Origin: JASJBU01 sp965372385
Lineage (GTDB): Bacteria > Pseudomonadota > Gammaproteobacteria > Chromatiales > Chromatiaceae
Assembly (NCBI GenBank): GCA_965372385.1
Contig: CBDVCD010000046.1
Location: 1-16,529, forward strand
Reading direction: 5' to 3'
Length of the DNA: 16,529 bases
Position numbers and translations under genes: made by a program. Shown here one piece after another: positions 7,352 through 14,581 of this stretch (its first letter is position 1; each line of letters opens with the position of its first letter). The notes beneath the pieces were generated by a model that was not told the origin of the DNA, searched no databases, and saw only the letters and a list, made by a program, of their open reading frames with translations.

Positions 7352-7786
7352 TTATTCTTCGACCTTTCCGCCAGCTGCTTCAATGGCAGCTCGTGCCCCT
7401 TTGGTAACGCCCAGACCTTGAATGGTCACAGCGCGATCAATATTCCCCGATGCGAAGACCTTCGCTCTGTTGATTGATTTGCCAACCAGATTGGCTTTCT
7501 TCAGTGCCGCCAGATCAATCACCTCATCAGACATCTTAGCCAACTCACTCAATCTGATTTCAGCGGTAGATTGGGCGATATGTGAGTGGAATCCGACCTT
7601 TGGCAGTCTACGTTGCAAAGGCATCTGACCGCCTTCGAAACCAACCTTGTGAAATCCACCTGAGCGAGACTTCTGACCTTTGTGACCACGACCACAGGTT
7701 TTACCCAGTCCGCTACCAATCCCTCTCCCTACGCGTTTAGCGTCGCTTTTACTGCCTGTCGGTGGATGAATCGTATTAAGTCGCAT
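7352..7786 (-). CDS. rplO: 50S ribosomal protein L15
   Basis: L15 (144 residues, as in E. coli) binds 23S rRNA late in large-subunit assembly. The Gly/Arg/Lys-rich extended N-terminus, RVGRGIGSGLGKTCGRGHKG, threads through rRNA. The globular C-terminal half ends IEAAGGKVEE. The ATG is one base after the rpmD stop, and the stop abuts the secY ATG, so the three genes rpmD-rplO-secY are probably translated in a coupled manner. A GGAGG Shine-Dalgarno lies within the end of rpmD. Confidence 0.98.
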   Translation of the reverse strand: MRLNTIHPPTGSKSDAKRVGRGIGSGLGKTCGRGHKGQKSRSGGFHKVGFEGGQMPLQRRLPKVGFHSHIAQSTAEIRLSELAKMSDEVIDLAALKKANLVGKSINRAKVFASGNIDRAVTIQGLGVTKGARAAIEAAGGKVEE

Positions 7787-7787
7787 T

Positions 7788-7976
7788 TCAAGCCTCCTTC
7801 ACTTTAACCATGTAAGAGACCTTGTTGACCATACCACGGGTACAAGGTGTATCTTCCACATCAACAGTCTGGTGCATACGACGTAGTCCTAGGCCTCTGA
7901 CACAAGCCTTATGGGTGGCCAGGCGCCCGTTCATGCTCCGAACCAGGATAACCTGCATCATTTTTTTATCTGCCAT
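7788..7976 (-). CDS. rpmD: 50S ribosomal protein L30
   Basis: L30 is a small large-subunit protein. At 62 residues it is the short bacterial form (59 in E. coli). The sequence QVILVRSMNGRLATHKACV, followed by GLGLRRMHQTVDVEDTPCTRGM, matches the ferredoxin-like L30 fold, and the end GMVNKVSYMVKVKE is typical. It starts 3 nt after the rpsE stop and ends 1 nt before rplO. Confidence 0.97.
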   Translation of the reverse strand: MADKKMMQVILVRSMNGRLATHKACVRGLGLRRMHQTVDVEDTPCTRGMVNKVSYMVKVKEA

Positions 7977-7979
7977 TGT

Positions 7980-8486
7980 TTACCCCAGAATCTCTTCTAC
8001 TGTCTTGCCACGTTTCGCAGCCACGGTTTCTGGATCACTCATATGTTTGAGTCCGTTGATGGTCGCTCGCACAACATTGACCGGGTTATTGGTGCCGATA
8101 CATTTAGCTAGTACGTTGTGCACCCCGACAACCTCGCAAACAGCACGCATTGCGCCACCCGCGATAATTCCCGTTCCCTCAGAAGCGGGTTGCATATAGA
8201 CCTTCGCTGCACCATGCCTGCCCATCAGTGGATACTGTAAGGTGGAACCCTTGAGCTTCACCTGAACCATATTCTTGCGCGCGTTCTCCATCGCCTTTTG
8301 AATCGCAATGGGTACCTCTTTTGCCTTACCAGTACCGAAGCCAACACGACCTTTTCCATCGCCCACGACTGTCAGCGCTGAAAAACCAAACTGACGACCG
8401 CCTTTCACCACCTTGGCAACACGATTGACATTGATCAGTTTCTCTAACAGATCATCGCCTTCAGGCTTTGCGTTAAAATTTGACAT
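7980..8486 (-). CDS. rpsE: 30S ribosomal protein S5
   Basis: S5 (168 residues, 167 in E. coli) contributes to decoding fidelity and to the mRNA entry tunnel helicase formed with S3 and S4. The N-terminal double-stranded RNA-binding domain includes RVAKVVKGGRQFGFSALTVV, the segment where spectinomycin-resistance changes occur. GDGKGRVGFGTGKAKEVP follows. The C-terminal domain contains GTGIIAGGAMRAVCEVVGV. The gene is 12 nt after rplR and 3 nt before rpmD. Confidence 0.98.
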   Translation of the reverse strand: MSNFNAKPEGDDLLEKLINVNRVAKVVKGGRQFGFSALTVVGDGKGRVGFGTGKAKEVPIAIQKAMENARKNMVQVKLKGSTLQYPLMGRHGAAKVYMQPASEGTGIIAGGAMRAVCEVVGVHNVLAKCIGTNNPVNVVRATINGLKHMSDPETVAAKRGKTVEEILG

Positions 8487-8498
8487 TATACTGAACCC

Positions 8499-8855
8499 TT
8501 AAAATTGCAGGCCAGCTTCACGAGCCGCCTCTGCCAACGCCTTGACACGACCGTGATAGCGAAATCCCGAACGGTCAAACGCAACACGATCAATCCCAGC
8601 CTCCTTGGCCCTTTCAGCAATAAATCTACCTACTACCGAAGCAGCCTTGGCATTTCCGGTAGAGCCGCTGATCTCGCTTTTTACTGCCTTATCAAGTGTC
8701 GATGCACTTGTCAGAACCTGCTCTCCATTCGGTGCGATGATCTGAGCATAGATATGTTGCAGTGTTCTATGGATGGTCAGACGATGAGCACCCAATTCGC
8801 GAATTTTCGCGCGAGCACGTCTGCCGCGACGTATACGAGCTTGTTTCTTGTCCAT
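8499..8855 (-). CDS. rplR: 50S ribosomal protein L18
   Basis: L18 (118 residues; 117 in E. coli) binds 5S rRNA, with L5, and anchors it in the central protuberance. The basic N-terminus MDKKQARIRRGRRARAKIR leads into the fold with LTIHRTLQHIYAQII, then VVGRFIAERAKEAGIDRVAF. The closing DRSGFRYHGRVKALAEAAR is the family signature. Gaps to rplF and rpsE are 12 nt each. Confidence 0.98.
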   Translation of the reverse strand: MDKKQARIRRGRRARAKIRELGAHRLTIHRTLQHIYAQIIAPNGEQVLTSASTLDKAVKSEISGSTGNAKAASVVGRFIAERAKEAGIDRVAFDRSGFRYHGRVKALAEAAREAGLQF

Positions 8856-8867
8856 CGTTCAACCCTA

Positions 8868-9401
8868 CTATTTCTTCTTAGCCTCTTTGCGTACGACATG
8901 CTCGTCAGAGTAGCGTACACCCTTGCCTTTGTATGGCTCCGGCGGCCGATGGGCGCGAATCTCCGCGGCCACCTGACCCACCCTTTGCTTGTCACAACCA
9001 CTGACAACTATTTCCGTAACGGAAGGTGTTGATACCTCAATCCCCTCCGGTACCGGATAATCCACCGGATGTGAAAAACCAAGATTAAGATTCAAGACCT
9101 TACCTTTGGCTTGCGCACGATAGCCGACGCCAACCAGTTGCAGTTTACGCTCATATCCCTGGCTCACTCCCGTTACCATGTTGTTAATTAGGGCACGCAT
9201 GGTGCCAGCCATGGCCCAAGCTGATTTATCATCAGCCTTGGGGGTAATATTCAGGGATACATCATCCTGCGCCACGCTGACGAGTCCATGTAGTTCAATT
9301 TCCAAATTTCCCTTTGGACCCTTGACTGCCATGCTTTGGCCATCCAGCTTTACTTCAACACCGGAAGGAATTGTCACCGGGGTTTTTGCAATTCTTGACA
9401 C
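8868..9401 (-). CDS. rplF: 50S ribosomal protein L6 (GTG start)
   Basis: L6 (177 residues, as in E. coli) lies at the base of the L7/L12 stalk near the sarcin-ricin loop and supports GTPase-factor binding. It has the usual two tandem L6 domains. The C-terminal one contains LNLGFSHPVDYPVPEGIEV and ends PEPYKGKGVRYSDEHVVRKE. The start codon is GTG: it gives the family's standard N-terminus (MSRIAKTPVTIP) and follows an AGAGGA ribosome site at good spacing. It is 11 nt after rpsH. Confidence 0.98.
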   Translation of the reverse strand: MSRIAKTPVTIPSGVEVKLDGQSMAVKGPKGNLEIELHGLVSVAQDDVSLNITPKADDKSAWAMAGTMRALINNMVTGVSQGYERKLQLVGVGYRAQAKGKVLNLNLGFSHPVDYPVPEGIEVSTPSVTEIVVSGCDKQRVGQVAAEIRAHRPPEPYKGKGVRYSDEHVVRKEAKKK

Positions 9402-9412
9402 TGTAACGTCCT

Positions 9413-9808
9413 CTAGGCGACAAAAGCGATGACTTCACCGCCCTGTCCGGCTGCACGAGCCGCACGGTCTGTCATTACGCCTTTTGAAGTGGAAATAATC
9501 GCAACACCAAGACCACCGCGAACGTTTGGCAGTTCATTCCGGCCTTTATAGACCCGGAGGCCAGGACGACTGACACGTTTGATCTCTTCGATCAGTGGTT
9601 GACCCTGGAAATAACGAAGTTGAATAACCATGACATGCATGGGACCCTCGCTTTTAACCGAAACGTCTTGGATATATCCTTCGTCTTTGAGAAGGTTGGC
9701 AATTGCCAATTTTTGCTTGGAGGAGGGCAACTCGACAACAGTCTTTTTAGCTGCCTGGCCATTACGGATGCGGGTAAGCATATCCGCAATTGGATCTGAC
9801 ATACTCAT
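9413..9808 (-). CDS. rpsH: 30S ribosomal protein S8
   Basis: S8 (131 residues, 130 in E. coli) binds the central domain of 16S rRNA early in assembly and, in E. coli, represses translation of the spc operon from a site near the start of rplE. The N-terminus MSMSDPIADMLTRIRNGQAA is nearly identical to E. coli, and the conserved C-terminal STSKGVMTDRAARAAGQGGE is present. Two in-frame ATGs occur (9808 and 9802). The first has AGGAG seven bases upstream and fits the family. The 91-nt gap before it, holding a terminator-like hairpin, is the longest within the spc group proper. Confidence 0.98.
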   Translation of the reverse strand: MSMSDPIADMLTRIRNGQAAKKTVVELPSSKQKLAIANLLKDEGYIQDVSVKSEGPMHVMVIQLRYFQGQPLIEEIKRVSRPGLRVYKGRNELPNVRGGLGVAIISTSKGVMTDRAARAAGQGGEVIAFVA

Positions 9809-9861
9809 TCGTGAGCTCCTAAGGGTCAGGCCGCCTTCAACGACGCGATACCCATAAAGTT

Positions 9862-9885
9862 AAAAACCAGGCATTTTTGCCTGGT
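9862..9885 (-). terminator. Terminator-like hairpin between rpsN and rpsH (possible attenuator)
   Basis: On the minus strand ACCAGGCA pairs perfectly with TGCCTGGT around an AAAA loop, an 8-bp stem, followed by TTTT and then AAC. This has the form of a weak intrinsic terminator in the direction of operon transcription, yet the genes downstream are essential. It more likely causes partial termination, pausing, or protection of an mRNA end after cleavage. The stem itself is clear; the function is inferred. Confidence 0.5.
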
Positions 9886-9899
9886 GAAAACAGTTGATT

Positions 9900-10205
9900 T
9901 TACCAGCTTGCCTTTACAAGTCCAGGAATATCTCCACGCATAGCAGCCTCACGCAGTTTATTTCTGCTCAGACCAAACTTCCGATAGTAACCATGGGGCC
10001 TACCTGTTATCCGACAGCGATTATGCTTACGTACGGCGCTGGCGTCTCGAGGCATTTTCTGTAGTTTCATGGCAGCCTCTTCAATCTCTTCTAAACTGCT
10101 GTTTGGATTTTTGATGACTGCCTTGAGTGCTTCACGCTTAGCGGTGTGTTTTGCCATCTGCCGTGCACGTTTGTTTTCACGTGCAATCATGCTCTTCTTT
10201 GCCAT
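9900..10205 (-). CDS. rpsN: 30S ribosomal protein S14 (zinc-independent form)
   Basis: S14 binds the 30S head near S3 and S10 and joins late in assembly. At 101 residues this is the long C-minus form: the only cysteine is in NRCRITGRPHGYYRKFGLSR, and no CXXC pair is present. It begins MAKKSMIARENKRARQ and ends RGDIPGLVKASW, both closely like E. coli. It starts 8 nt after rplE and is followed by the hairpin-bearing gap before rpsH. Confidence 0.98.
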   Translation of the reverse strand: MAKKSMIARENKRARQMAKHTAKREALKAVIKNPNSSLEEIEEAAMKLQKMPRDASAVRKHNRCRITGRPHGYYRKFGLSRNKLREAAMRGDIPGLVKASW

Positions 10206-10213
10206 ATCGAAAC

Positions 10214-10753
10214 TCAGTTTTTAAAGGGAAACTTGAAGGCTTCCAACAGTGCACGTCCTTCTTCATCAGTACGTGCCGAGGTAGTAATGGTGATATCCAG
10301 CCCGCGCAGAGCATCGATTTTGTCATAATCGATCTCCGGGAACATGATCTGTTCGGTGACGCCCATGCTGTAGTTGCCACGACCATCAAAAGATTTACCA
10401 TTCAGGCCCCGAAAATCTCTGATACGCGGGATTGCGATATTGATCAGACGATCCAGAAACTCATACATCCTTTCCCGACGTAGCGTGACCTTACAACCTA
10501 TTGGCCAACCTTCACGAATCTTGAAACCTGCATTGGACTTCCTGGCATAAGTGATGATCGGCTTCTGCCCGGCGATCTTTTGCATGTCGCCCACGGCAAA
10601 TTCCATGATCTTTTTGTCACCAATCGCTTCGCCGACCCCCATGTTCAGAGTGATCTTGGTGATCTTAGGTACCTGCATTACACTCTTGAACTGTAACCTG
10701 TCCATCAACTGCTGGACCATGGTCTCTTTATACTCTTGCTGTAATCTTGACAT
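10214..10753 (-). CDS. rplE: 50S ribosomal protein L5
   Basis: L5 (179 residues, as in E. coli) binds 5S rRNA in the central protuberance and contacts P-site tRNA and S13. Conserved parts include KITLNMGVGEAIGDKK, RKSNAGFKIREGWPIGCKVT, YSMGVTEQIMFPEIDYDKI and the closing GRALLEAFKFPF. In E. coli the start of rplE is the S8 repressor site. I did not recognise that RNA structure in the 13-nt rplX-rplE spacer and start region here. Confidence 0.98.
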   Translation of the reverse strand: MSRLQQEYKETMVQQLMDRLQFKSVMQVPKITKITLNMGVGEAIGDKKIMEFAVGDMQKIAGQKPIITYARKSNAGFKIREGWPIGCKVTLRRERMYEFLDRLINIAIPRIRDFRGLNGKSFDGRGNYSMGVTEQIMFPEIDYDKIDALRGLDITITTSARTDEEGRALLEAFKFPFKN

Positions 10754-10766
10754 CGCTGATCACGCC

Positions 10767-11087
10767 TCAGATATCCACGACTTCGTCGTTGGATTTGAAA
10801 ACACGAACCTTCTTTCCATCTTCCAGAATCTTGAAACCGACACGATCCGCCTTACCTGTCGCCGGATTGAACAAGCCAAGATTGGATATATGGATAGGCA
10901 TCTCCTTGTCGGTTATACCACCCGGTTCGCCCTTGTTGGGATTCGGCTTGATGTGCTTTTTGGCCATGTTGATGTTTTCAACAACCATACGATCTTCGCC
11001 CACCATCTTAATAACCGTGCCGCGTTTGTCCTTGTCTTTGCCAGCCAAGACAACAACCTCGTCACCCTTCTTAATTTTGCTCGCCAT
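10767..11087 (-). CDS. rplX: 50S ribosomal protein L24
   Basis: L24 (106 residues; 104 in E. coli) is an early assembly initiator that binds the 5' end of 23S rRNA and lines the exit-tunnel mouth. A KOW motif is present near the N-terminus (KIKKGDEVVVLAGKDKDKRG). The conserved KKHIKPNPNKGEPGGI follows, with a typical IHISNLGLFNPATGKADRVG. The gene starts 9 nt after rplN and ends 13 nt before rplE. Confidence 0.98.
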   Translation of the reverse strand: MASKIKKGDEVVVLAGKDKDKRGTVIKMVGEDRMVVENINMAKKHIKPNPNKGEPGGITDKEMPIHISNLGLFNPATGKADRVGFKILEDGKKVRVFKSNDEVVDI

Positions 11088-11096
11088 AACGCTTCC

Positions 11097-11465
11097 TCAC
11101 AAAACCTCTGGTGCAAGCGAGATGATCTTCATGAACCGCTCACTGCGTAATTCGCGGGTAACAGGCCCAAAGATACGAGTACCGATTGGTTGATGCTGAC
11201 TGTTCAACAAAACAGCCGCATTGGTATCGAACCGGATTATCGAGCCATCAGGGCGTCTGACGCCCTTCTTTGTGCGCACAACCACTGCGTTGTACACATC
11301 ACCCTTTTTCACCTTACCGCGTGGTATGGCATCTTTGACACTGACTTTAATAATGTCACCGATACCCGCATAGCGGCGATGCGATCCACCAAGCACTTTT
11401 ATACACTGCACTCGCTTGGCACCGCTGTTATCGGCCACATTCAGGTTTGTCTGCATCTGAATCAT
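11097..11465 (-). CDS. rplN: 50S ribosomal protein L14
   Basis: L14 (122 residues; 123 in E. coli) lies on the subunit interface, forming bridges with 16S rRNA, and is the docking site of the silencing factor RsfS. The sequence has MIQMQTNLNVADNSGAKRV, then KVKKGDVYNAVVVRTKKGVR and the C-terminal GPVTRELRSERFMKIISLAPE. It is the first gene of the spc group. It is separated from rpsQ by 51 nt, where a weak promoter may lie, and the first in-frame ATG fits the family start. Confidence 0.98.
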   Translation of the reverse strand: MIQMQTNLNVADNSGAKRVQCIKVLGGSHRRYAGIGDIIKVSVKDAIPRGKVKKGDVYNAVVVRTKKGVRRPDGSIIRFDTNAAVLLNSQHQPIGTRIFGPVTRELRSERFMKIISLAPEVL

Positions 11466-11476
11466 GGTTATGCCCT

Positions 11477-11482
11477 AATATA
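11477..11482 (-). promoter_or_regulatory. Possible -10 element of an spc-group promoter before rplN
   Basis: TATATT on the minus strand matches 5 of 6 bases of the sigma-70 -10 box and lies 11 nt before the rplN ATG, in the rpsQ-rplN gap where E. coli has its spc promoter. No matching -35 box is seen at 16-18 bp, and the leader would be only a few bases. Treat it as weak. Confidence 0.2.
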
Positions 11483-11516
11483 GAATTGAATATCTGTTGC
11501 CCAGGATCGGTAAAGC

Positions 11517-11777
11517 TCAGCGTGCGCGTACCAGAACCCTGAGCAAGCGCCAGGATTTGGTTTTGGACATGGGACGGCACTGTTCTACCATTACCGTATC
11601 GCCCTTATTGCACTCATTAGCTTCATCATGCGCGTGGACCTTGGTCGAACGACGCATAAACTTACCATAAACCGGATGTTTCACCCGGCGCTCCGCAACG
11701 ACCGTAATGGACTTGTCCATCGAATCGCTGACAACCTGACCAACCAGTGTGCGGTTGCTGGCTTCCTGTTCACTCAT
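11517..11777 (-). CDS. rpsQ: 30S ribosomal protein S17
   Basis: S17 (86 residues; 84 in E. coli) is a primary binder of the 5' domain of 16S rRNA with an OB fold. The recognisable parts are RTLVGQVVSDSMDKSITVVA, RRVKHPVYGKFMRRSTKVHA and the conserved HDEANECNKGDTVMVEQCRP. It is the last gene of the S10 group. Its ATG overlaps the rpmC stop (ATGA), which suggests coupled translation. Confidence 0.98.
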   Translation of the reverse strand: MSEQEASNRTLVGQVVSDSMDKSITVVAERRVKHPVYGKFMRRSTKVHAHDEANECNKGDTVMVEQCRPMSKTKSWRLLRVLVRAR

Positions 11778-11974
11778 GATGCTTTACTCGACTTCTGTTC
11801 ATTCATCACCGTCTTGATACGCGCAATCTCTTTGCGTATCTCGTTGAAACGCGACGGTCGACTAAGTTGTCCGGTACCCTGTTGCATGCGCAGATTGAAC
11901 TGCTCCTTGAGCAATTCATTCAGATTGCCAGTTAACTCCTCAGGAGTTTTCTCTCGTAGTTCAATCGCCTTCAT
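11774..11974 (-). CDS. rpmC: 50S ribosomal protein L29
   Basis: L29 (66 residues; 63 in E. coli) is a two-helix protein next to L23 at the tunnel exit, part of the docking site for trigger factor and SRP. It has the family pattern ELREKTPEELTGNLNELLKE, then FNLRMQQGTGQLSRPSRFNE and EIARIKTVMNEQ. It overlaps rplP by one base (TAATG) and rpsQ by four (ATGA). Confidence 0.97.
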   Translation of the reverse strand: MKAIELREKTPEELTGNLNELLKEQFNLRMQQGTGQLSRPSRFNEIRKEIARIKTVMNEQKSSKAS

Positions 11975-12387
11975 TACATTACCGTCCGCTTCACGAAAGC
12001 TGTGGATATGGGTAGCTTTGCCGATGCCAGAGCAAATGCTTCACGCGCCAGCTCCTCAGAAATACCCTCGATCTCATACAGCATGCGCCCAGGCTGAATC
12101 TGTGCGACCCAGTACTCTACGTTACCCTTGCCTTTACCCTGCCGCACTTCGAGCGGTTTTTTCGTAATAGGCTTATCAGGAAAGATTCGAATCCACAATT
12201 TACCGCCACGCTTGACATGACGTGTTATGGTCCGGCGGGCGGCCTCAATCTGTCGTGCGGTTATCCGGCCTCGTCCAGTGGACTTAAGGCCGAATTCGCC
12301 AAAGGATACCGAGCTACCGGTGTTTGCAAGACCGCGGTTACGTCCCTTGTGCTGTTTGCGAAATTTTGTTCGTTTTGGTTGTAACAT
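11974..12387 (-). CDS. rplP: 50S ribosomal protein L16
   Basis: L16 (137 residues; 136 in E. coli) is needed late in assembly and lines the A site, helping tRNA accommodation. It starts MLQPKRTKFRKQHKGRNRG. The loop KPLEVRQGKGKGNVEYWVAQ keeps R82, the counterpart of E. coli Arg81 that is hydroxylated by the oxygenase YcfD/RoxA. The C-terminus is ISTAFVKRTVM. It starts 3 nt after rpsC and overlaps rpmC by one base. Confidence 0.98.
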   Translation of the reverse strand: MLQPKRTKFRKQHKGRNRGLANTGSSVSFGEFGLKSTGRGRITARQIEAARRTITRHVKRGGKLWIRIFPDKPITKKPLEVRQGKGKGNVEYWVAQIQPGRMLYEIEGISEELAREAFALASAKLPISTAFVKRTVM

Positions 12388-12390
12388 GGC

Positions 12391-13080
12391 TTATGACCTC
12401 TTGCCAGCCCCCTTACCCCTTGGTTTGGACTGCTCCCGAGCTTCCTCACCATCACCATATACTTCACCCTTGAAGATCCAGACCTTCACGCCAATGATTC
12501 CATAGGTGGTGTTTGCTTCCGCAAACCCATAATCGATGTCGGCACGCAGTGTATGCAAGGGCACGCGGCCCTCACGATACCACTCAGATCGCGCTATCTC
12601 GGCACCATTCAGTCGACCACCGACGTTAATCTTGATACCCCCAGCGCCAAGGCGCATGGCATTCTGTACGGAACGCTTCATTGCACGCCGATACATCACA
12701 CGTCGCTCAAGCTGTTGCGCGATACCCTCCGCAACAAGCTGAGCATCCAGTTCAGGCTTGCGGATTTCCTCAATGCTCATGTGCACCGGGATGCCCATCA
12801 TGCGGGAAACTTCACCGCGCAGGGCATCGATATCCTCACCCTTTTTACCGATGACCAAACCTGGACGGGCTGTATGCACCGTTATATGTGCGTTGTTGGC
12901 CGGACGGTCAATCTGAATCCGACTGACCGATGCCTGAGAGAGACGCTTTTTCAGGTAGTCACGGACCTCAAGATCGCTATTTAGCAGATCTGCAAAATGC
13001 TTCGAGTCAGCATACCATTTGGATGTCCAGTCCTTTACGATCCCGAGTCGTATTCCCGTTGGATGTACTTTCTGCCCCAT
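12391..13080 (-). CDS. rpsC: 30S ribosomal protein S3
   Basis: S3 (229 residues; 233 in E. coli) forms part of the mRNA entry channel with S4 and S5. The N-terminus MGQKVHPTGIRLGIVKDW is canonical. A type II KH domain covers about residues 39-107 with the GXXG loop in GLVIGKKGEDI (74-84). The C-terminal domain contains GAGGIKINVGGRLNGAEIAR and RADIDYGFAEANTTYGIIGV. A short basic tail ends the protein. It lies 19 nt after rplV. Confidence 0.98.
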   Translation of the reverse strand: MGQKVHPTGIRLGIVKDWTSKWYADSKHFADLLNSDLEVRDYLKKRLSQASVSRIQIDRPANNAHITVHTARPGLVIGKKGEDIDALRGEVSRMMGIPVHMSIEEIRKPELDAQLVAEGIAQQLERRVMYRRAMKRSVQNAMRLGAGGIKINVGGRLNGAEIARSEWYREGRVPLHTLRADIDYGFAEANTTYGIIGVKVWIFKGEVYGDGEEAREQSKPRGKGAGKRS

Positions 13081-13099
13081 ATCGGCCTCTCTTGCCTAA

Positions 13100-13435
13100 T
13101 TACTTATCAGCGACAGTCACATTGATGTGGCTGGTCCGCTTGAGAATTCTTGATGCACGACCTTTCGCTCGCGCACGGATGCGTTTCATCGTGGGTCCTT
13201 CATCCACGCTTACAGCTGCCACTTTAAGTTCATCAATGTCAGCACCGTCATTGTGTTCCGCATTGGCAATGGCGGATTCAAGCACCTTCTTAACCAGAAT
13301 CGCACCTTTTTTCTTGCTGAATGCCAGGATATTCAGTGCCTGTTCAACTGGCAGTCCTCGAATCTGATCTGCCACCAAACGGCCTTTCTGAGCCGAGAGT
13401 CGAGCATGGCGTAATTTCGCTGATGTCTGCATCAT
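13100..13435 (-). CDS. rplV: 50S ribosomal protein L22
   Basis: L22 (111 residues; 110 in E. coli) contacts all 23S rRNA domains, and its long hairpin lines the exit tunnel at the constriction, where some macrolide-resistance changes occur. Conserved parts are RHARLSAQKGRLVADQIRG, KKVLESAIANAEHNDGADID and the end SRILKRTSHINVTVADK. Two tandem ATGs (13435 and 13432) are possible starts. A GGGG ribosome site sits only 3 nt before the first and 6 nt before the second, so the second may be the real one. Confidence 0.97.
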   Translation of the reverse strand: MMQTSAKLRHARLSAQKGRLVADQIRGLPVEQALNILAFSKKKGAILVKKVLESAIANAEHNDGADIDELKVAAVSVDEGPTMKRIRARAKGRASRILKRTSHINVTVADK

Positions 13436-13441
13436 GAACCC

Positions 13442-13714
13442 CTATTTGGACTTCCTGTCAGCTGCATGACCACGAAAGGTACGGGTCAAAGCGAACTCAC
13501 CGAGTTTATGTCCAACCATATTCTCCGATATAAGTACGGGAATATGCTGACGCCCGTTGTGAACGGCAATCGTCAAGCCAATCATATCCGGCAGGATCAT
13601 TGACCTGCGGGACCATGTTTTGATCGGACGTTTGCTGTTCTGTGCAACAGCATCATCCACCTTCTTGGCCAGGTGGTGATCGATAAAAGGGCCTTTTCTA
13701 ATTGAACGTGGCAC
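13442..13714 (-). CDS. rpsS: 30S ribosomal protein S19 (GTG start)
   Basis: S19 (90 residues; 92 in E. coli) forms a complex with S13 in the 30S head near the A and P sites. It has PRSIRKGPFIDHHLAKKVDD, IKTWSRRSMILPDMIGLTIA and GHKLGEFALTRTFRGHAADR, all typical. The start codon is GTG; it gives the family's N-terminus and lies 8 nt after AGGGG. It is 17 nt after rplB and 6 nt before rplV. Confidence 0.98.
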   Translation of the reverse strand: MPRSIRKGPFIDHHLAKKVDDAVAQNSKRPIKTWSRRSMILPDMIGLTIAVHNGRQHIPVLISENMVGHKLGEFALTRTFRGHAADRKSK

Positions 13715-13731
13715 GAGTCTAACCCCTAAAA

Positions 13732-14559
13732 TTACTTACTGTTTCTACGGCGTACGATCATCTTATCCGTACGCTTGTTGGTTCGGGTTTTATAACCCTT
13801 GGTAGGTACGCCCCATGGAGATACGGGATGGCGTCCTCCTGAAGTTCGTCCTTCACCACCACCATGAGGATGATCCACCGGATTCATGGCTACACCACGG
13901 ACGGTCGGGCGTATGCCTTTCCATCGCTTGGCCCCCGCCTTTCCAAGTGAACGCAGATTATGCTCTGGATTGGATACTTCGCCAATCACGGCGCGGCAAT
14001 CTGCCAGGACCTTGCGCATTTCACCTGAACGCAGACGTAAGGTCGCATGCTCACCATCGCGTGCTATCAGTTGCACCGAGGCACCAGCCGAGCGAGCTAG
14101 CTGAGCTCCTTTACCGGGTTTCATTTCGATACAGTGGACTACTGAACCGATCGGAATGTTCCTGAGCGGCAGACAGTTACCCACTTTGATAGGCGCATCG
14201 ACACCGGCCAGCACCGTATCACCGACCACCAGATTACGCGGGGCGATGATATAGGATCGCTCGCCGTCTGCATAGCGAATCAACGCAATATGCGCGGTTC
14301 GATTCGGGTCATACTCAAGCCTTTCCACCACCGCACCGATGCCGCTCTTGTTACGCTTGAAGTCAATGATTCTATAGCGTTGCTTGTGACCACCACCGCG
14401 ATGACGCGTGGTGATACGACCCATGTTGTTACGGCCGCCACTCTTACTCTTCTTGGCCAGAAGTGGTCCATAAGGATCCCCCTTGTGGAGATCCGAATGG
14501 GACACACTCACCACAAAGCGGCGCCCCGGAGATGTCGGTTTTGCTTTAACGACTGCCAT
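13732..14559 (-). CDS. rplB: 50S ribosomal protein L2
   Basis: L2 (275 residues; 273 in E. coli) is needed for subunit association and peptidyl-transferase centre assembly. An OB-fold N-terminal half contains GGRNNMGRITTRHRGGGHKQ. An SH3-like middle and the C-terminal extension PVDHPHGGGEGRTSGGRHPV follow, with H230 matching the functionally essential E. coli His229. The basic end is KTRTNKRTDKMIVRRR. It lies 22 nt after rplW. Confidence 0.99.
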   Translation of the reverse strand: MAVVKAKPTSPGRRFVVSVSHSDLHKGDPYGPLLAKKSKSGGRNNMGRITTRHRGGGHKQRYRIIDFKRNKSGIGAVVERLEYDPNRTAHIALIRYADGERSYIIAPRNLVVGDTVLAGVDAPIKVGNCLPLRNIPIGSVVHCIEMKPGKGAQLARSAGASVQLIARDGEHATLRLRSGEMRKVLADCRAVIGEVSNPEHNLRSLGKAGAKRWKGIRPTVRGVAMNPVDHPHGGGEGRTSGGRHPVSPWGVPTKGYKTRTNKRTDKMIVRRRNSK

Positions 14560-14581
14560 TTTTCAATCTCGTAATCTAGGT

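Noticed and set aside
10551..11150. 199-codon plus-strand frame over rplE-rplX-rplN
   Set aside because: It is antisense to three certain ribosomal protein genes, and its composition is that of a shadow frame.
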